24,443 bases of DNA from JBBQWR01 sp038210495 (GTDB lineage: Bacteria > Planctomycetota > Planctomycetia > Pirellulales > DATAWG01). The notes under the pieces were generated by a model that ran no database searches, had not been told where the DNA came from, and was given only the letters and a program-made list of their open reading frames with translations. Shown one piece after another: positions 23,694 through 24,443 of this stretch. The DNA lies in contig JBBQWR010000061.1 of the NCBI GenBank assembly GCA_038210495.1, positions 1 to 24,443 of the forward strand, given 5' to 3'. Position numbers and translations under genes: made by a program. Each line of letters begins with the position of its first letter. Position 1 is the first letter of the stretch.

Positions 23694-24443
23694 CTATAGC
23701 TCGTACTCTTTGATCTTCCGATAGAGCGTCCGCTCGCCCATGCCGAGCATTTCGGCGGCGTGCTCGCGGTTGCCGCCCGTGAAGCGGAGCGTTTCGGCGA
23801 TGAACAGCCGCTCGAGTTCCGTCAGAGGTTTGCCGACCAGGCTGGCCAGGCTGCCGACGATAAGCTCCGTCGCGGCCGGCGCTTGGCCCATGAGTTCGGT
23901 CGGCAGATCGTCCAAGTTCAAGATGCCGTCGAAGTCGACGACGACCATGCTCTCGATCGTATTGCGTAGTTGGCGGACGTTGCCCGGCCAATCGAATGCC
24001 TGCAGCTTGAGTCGGGCGGCGGTCGACATGCTGCGAATCGTCTTGTGGTGCCGCTTGGCGAACTGCCGAATGAAATGCTCGATCAACAGCGGAATGTCCT
24101 GACTCCGCTCGACCAGCCGCGGCAGGACAATCGTCACGACCTTCAGCCGATGATACAGATCGCTGCGAAACGAGCCGCCGGCGATCGAATCTTCCAGATT
24201 GCGATTGGTGGCCGAGAGAATCCGCACGTTGACGCGCGTCGGGTCGTTCGAGCCGACGCGCGTAATCTCACCGCTCTCCAGCACGCGGAGCAACTTGATC
24301 TGCGTGGCCAGCGGCATGTCGCCGACCTCGTCCAGAAACAGCGTGCCGCCGTGGGCGTACTCGATCTTGCCGTTGCGATCGGTCGAGGCGTCGGTGAAGG
24401 CTCCGCGAATATGGCCGAACAGCTCGCTCTCCAAAATATTTTC
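23694..24443 (-). CDS. Sigma54-dependent transcriptional activator (partial)
   Basis: C-terminal 249 residues of a bacterial enhancer-binding protein; the frame runs off the right edge, so Walker A and any receiver or sensor domain lie outside. AAA+ features: ENILESELFGHIRGAFTDA, the sigma54-contact loop reading GAFTDA instead of GAFTGA; Walker B GGTLFLDEVGDMP; sensor I LSATNRNLE; arginine-finger region FRSDLYHRL; sensor II WPGNVRQLRN. A Fis-type DNA-binding helix-turn-helix ends the protein (GGNREHAAEMLGMGERTLYRKIKEYEL region). It drives open-complex formation by sigma54 polymerase at unknown promoters. The apparent start near the edge (a TTG) is an artefact of truncation. Confidence 0.93.
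   Translation of the reverse strand, partial: ENILESELFGHIRGAFTDASTDRNGKIEYAHGGTLFLDEVGDMPLATQIKLLRVLESGEITRVGSNDPTRVNVRILSATNRNLEDSIAGGSFRSDLYHRLKVVTIVLPRLVERSQDIPLLIEHFIRQFAKRHHKTIRSMSTAARLKLQAFDWPGNVRQLRNTIESMVVVDFDGILNLDDLPTELMGQAPAATELIVGSLASLVGKPLTELERLFIAETLRFTGGNREHAAEMLGMGERTLYRKIKEYEL

Overview
The window looks like ordinary chromosome of a planctomycete of the Pirellulales type. This is inferred from gene content: a ThuA/PVC-dehydrogenase/HEAT/cytochrome c giant protein with the Pirellula/Verrucomicrobium-type haem domain, a DUF4337 membrane protein, several secreted proteins of planctomycete style, G+C-rich DNA with wide spacers, and many short dispersed hairpin repeats. No phage, plasmid, CRISPR array, rRNA or intact transposase is visible.

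Layout. At the left edge (1-315) there is no gene. A tRNA-Asn follows on the minus strand with a terminator-like hairpin, then a XerC/XerD recombinase (minus). Two plus-strand genes come next: a DUF4337 membrane protein and an OB-fold/HD protein related to the YhaM 3'-5' exoribonuclease. A long minus-strand block reads from right to left: a secreted protein with its own promoter (11044-9941), ribosomal protein L27 (rpmA), the ribosome-assembly GTPase Obg, type III pantothenate kinase (coaX), an MnmE-like GTPase without the usual C-terminus, and a secreted TPR protein.

After an 879-bp spacer holding a 43-bp palindrome come transketolase and the 1439-residue ThuA/cytochrome c protein, both minus. 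An ABC-F ATPase is divergent from the latter. Next is a low-complexity Ala/Gly/Pro/Tyr-rich lipoprotein with a strong sigma70-type promoter, a leader of about 330 nt and an excellent intrinsic terminator. The right end carries, all on minus, a 107-residue unknown protein, an alpha/beta hydrolase and the C-terminal part of a sigma54-dependent activator that runs off the window.

Most genes are housekeeping (tRNA, translation, ribosome assembly, CoA synthesis, pentose phosphate pathway, chromosome dimer resolution). I see no clearly new multi-gene system. The most notable signals are several families of short palindromic repeats placed at or over stop codons, one with a compensatory base-pair change between two copies, and the MnmE paralogue lacking the catalytic C-terminal cysteine motif.
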